Assembly (NCBI GenBank): GCA_041658565.1
Contig: JBAZZY010000027.1
Span: forward strand, 1 to 40,543
Origin: Actinomycetota bacterium
GTDB taxonomy: Bacteria; Actinomycetota; AC-67
DNA: 40,543 nt
Reading direction: 5' to 3'
Below the pieces are notes generated by a model that saw only the letters and a program-made list of their open reading frames with translations, ran no database searches and was not told where the DNA came from. The position numbers and the translations under genes were made by a program. Numbering within the stretch: position 1 is the first letter of the stretch; every line of letters starts with the position of its first letter. Shown here piece by piece: positions 38,736 through 40,543 of this stretch.

Positions 38736-39989
38736 ATGACGTTTGAGCGAACGGTTCTTCCGTCGGGCGTTCGCGTCGTCACGCAGCCGGTTGCCGGACA
38801 GCGTACGGCGTCGATCGGAGTCTGGAGTCCGGTGGGGTCGCGGGGCGAGCCCGCGCCCCTCGCCGGGGTCGGGCATTTCCTCGAGCATCTGGTGTTCAAG
38901 GGGACGTCGCGACGTTCGGCTCTGGCGATAGCTCAGCAGTTCGACGCCGTCGGCGGCGATCTCAATGCCTTCACCGGCCGAGATCACACGTGCTTCTATG
39001 CACGCGTGCTCGGTGAAGATGCGTCGGAGGCCATCGACACGATTGCCGACATGGTGCGCAATGCGACGTTGGCGAACGACGACGTCGAGGCGGAGCGCGG
39101 CGTGGTGTTGGAGGAGATCTCGCTGCACGAGGACACGCCCGACGATCTTGTCTTCGACTTGTTCTCCGAGGCGCTGTGGCCGGAGCATGGGCTTGGGCGA
39201 CGGGTGGAAGGGTACGCCGAGACGGTGGCGGCGATGACCAGGGACGATCTGCTCTCGACATACCGCTCGCAGTACGGCGAGATCGTTGTTGCCGCGGCAG
39301 GGAACGTCGAACACGCACGAGTTGTTGATTGGTGCGAGGATGCCTTTGGCGCCGGGCAGGCTTGGTCCGGACCGACGGGCGACGTCGCCTCGGCCGTCGG
39401 CGCGCTGACTGTTCGTCGTCGCGACGTCGAGCAGGCGCACATCGTGTACGGGGTCCCCGGAATCCCACGCAATGACGCGCGCCGGTGGGCGCTGGCTGTG
39501 CTGAATGTCGCACTCGGCGGCGGGATGTCGTCGAGGCTATTTCAGGAGATTCGCGAGCGGCAGGGCTTGGCTTACGCCGTTTCGTCGGATCATCAGGGAT
39601 TCGCCGAGACGGGGCTCTTTACGATCTACGCGGGTTGTTCGCCGAACAACGTCGGGGAGGTCCTTCGAAGGGCGCGGGCGATCGTTGATGAGGTCGCTTC
39701 AGAGGGGATCCACGAGTCCGAACTCGAACGCGCCGTTGGGCACTTGCGAGGGTCGATCCTGATGTCGCTGGATGAGCCCGGTGCGTTGATGAGCCACCTC
39801 GGCAGGGGTGAACTGCTTTACGGGGAAGTGCTTTCAGGGGCCGACCTGATCGCTCGGCTGACGGCAGTGACGCTCGAGGACGTGCGGGAGGTCGCAGGCG
39901 CGCTGTTCTGCGTTCCGTGGTCGTTGGCGGTCCTTGGCCCCAAGATCGACGATGATGGCATGCGGCGGTTCTTGGAGGGGGCAGCATGA
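38736..39989 (+). CDS. M16-family zinc peptidase
   Basis: This 417-residue protein has the inverted zinc motif HFLEH (His47, Glu50, His51) and the third ligand at Glu127 in VVLEEISLHEDTP, typical of the active subunit of the processing-peptidase family. The C-terminal inactive repeat includes GGGMSSRLFQEIRERQGLAYAV. The pnp-M16-dapB order is standard in actinobacteria. The ATG at 38736 starts MTFERTVLPSGVRVV; it lies 16 bases after the pnp stop. The substrate is unknown. Confidence 0.92.
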   Translation: MTFERTVLPSGVRVVTQPVAGQRTASIGVWSPVGSRGEPAPLAGVGHFLEHLVFKGTSRRSALAIAQQFDAVGGDLNAFTGRDHTCFYARVLGEDASEAIDTIADMVRNATLANDDVEAERGVVLEEISLHEDTPDDLVFDLFSEALWPEHGLGRRVEGYAETVAAMTRDDLLSTYRSQYGEIVVAAAGNVEHARVVDWCEDAFGAGQAWSGPTGDVASAVGALTVRRRDVEQAHIVYGVPGIPRNDARRWALAVLNVALGGGMSSRLFQEIRERQGLAYAVSSDHQGFAETGLFTIYAGCSPNNVGEVLRRARAIVDEVASEGIHESELERAVGHLRGSILMSLDEPGALMSHLGRGELLYGEVLSGADLIARLTAVTLEDVREVAGALFCVPWSLAVLGPKIDDDGMRRFLEGAA

Positions 39990-40543
39990 TTCGGGTTGGT
40001 GTGGTGGGCGCTCTCGGCAAGATGGGGCGTGAGGTTTGTCGTGCGCTGGGACAGGATCCCGAAACGGTTCTTGTCGCTGCTGTGGATATCGCGGCAAGCG
40101 GTGAGACCGTGCAGATCGGCGGCGACGGCCCGATGCGGGTTTCGGACGAGATCGACCTCCTCAGCCAAGCCGACGCGCATGTGGTTGTCGATTTCACTCA
40201 CCCGGATGCGGTCATGGACGATATCCGTTGGTGCGTTCGGCACGCGGTCGACATCGTTGTGGGTACGACGGGGTTGTCGGAAGGCGACTTCCAGACGATT
40301 CGGCACATGATCGAGGAGGAGGGCAGTGAATCCAACGTGTTCGTTGCTCCAAATTTCGCGATCGGCGCCGTGCTGATGATGCAGTTTGCCGCGCGCGCCT
40401 CTCGGTTCCTTCCCAGCATCGAGATCATTGAGATACACCACGACCGAAAGGCGGATGCGCCTTCGGGGACCGCGCTGCGCACCGCGCAGGAGATCGCCGC
40501 CGCGCGCGGTCCGGCCCCGGTGCCGCCGGTGCGTTCTTCGGAG
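39986..40543 (+). CDS. dapB: 4-hydroxy-tetrahydrodipicolinate reductase, N-terminal part
   Basis: DapB makes tetrahydrodipicolinate for lysine and meso-diaminopimelate. The visible 186 residues show the nucleotide-binding GALGKMGRE, VVDFTHPDAV, VGTTGLSE and the catalytic IHHDRKADAPSGTA. It starts at an ATG overlapping the M16 stop and runs off the window end, so the C-terminus is missing. Confidence 0.94.
   Translation, partial: MIRVGVVGALGKMGREVCRALGQDPETVLVAAVDIAASGETVQIGGDGPMRVSDEIDLLSQADAHVVVDFTHPDAVMDDIRWCVRHAVDIVVGTTGLSEGDFQTIRHMIEEEGSESNVFVAPNFAIGAVLMMQFAARASRFLPSIEIIEIHHDRKADAPSGTALRTAQEIAAARGPAPVPPVRSSE

Noticed and set aside
1..40543. tRNA, rRNA, CRISPR array, replication origin or prophage
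   Set aside because: No clover-leaf, repeat-spacer array, DnaA-box cluster or phage gene was seen on either strand; the search was by eye and could miss small RNAs.

Overview
This window is a 40.5 kb stretch of a high-GC, actinobacterial-type chromosome. Nearly all of it is tightly packed housekeeping genes on the plus strand, many joined by ATGA/GTGA overlaps. The gene order ffh, rpsP-KH-rimM-trmD-rplS, lepB, rnhB, DUF2469, yraN-comM-dprA-xerC-whiG, M23, rpsB-tsf-pyrH-frr-cdsA-dxr-rseP-ispG, proS, rimP-nusA-ylxR-infB-DUF503-rbfA-nrnA-truB-ribF, rpsO-pnp-M16-dapB is the conserved order of Actinomycetota. DUF2469, a WhiG-type sigma factor and a LepB with a CPGC insert after the catalytic serine also point there. 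A short Tsf, an archaeal/eukaryotic-type ProRS and a short InfB leader suggest a deep-branching class rather than a typical Streptomyces or Mycobacterium. I cannot name the species.

Layout. (1) 1-1332: the end of an IS3-like insertion sequence, facing out of the window, abuts a PAS histidine kinase that looks 5'-truncated. (2) 1430-5987: SRP GTPase, an inserted VapBC-type toxin-antitoxin pair, then the 30S/50S maturation genes. (3) 6005-9075: two tandem signal peptidases, RNase HII, DUF2469 and YraN. (4) 9072-13878: ComM, DprA, XerC, WhiG sigma factor and a small M23-fold secreted protein. (5) 14090-21188: S2, EF-Ts, UMP kinase, ribosome recycling, CDP-DAG synthase, the two MEP-pathway enzymes Dxr and IspG, and the site-2 protease RseP. 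(6) 21324-26521: an SDR oxidoreductase, a divergent TusA-like protein, ProRS and a seven-helix multi-sensor histidine kinase. (7) 26654-34114: the nusA-infB operon, preceded by a promoter and a perfect terminator hairpin that together look like an attenuator. (8) 34120-35797: the only minus-strand cluster, a sigma factor, a probable membrane anti-sigma partner and a second membrane protein with an extremely acidic tail. (9) 35945-40543: rpsO, pnp with a structured leader, an M16 peptidase and the start of dapB.

The window holds no tRNA, rRNA or CRISPR that I could see, and no gene-free stretch longer than 300 bases. The most interesting signals are regulatory. At least nine genes start 6-9 bases after a TAnnnT hexamer, implying leaderless mRNAs. 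There is a promoter-terminator pair ahead of rimP-nusA. The pnp Shine-Dalgarno lies inside a perfect inverted repeat. The minus-strand sigma/acidic-membrane-protein module is the best candidate for something undescribed.
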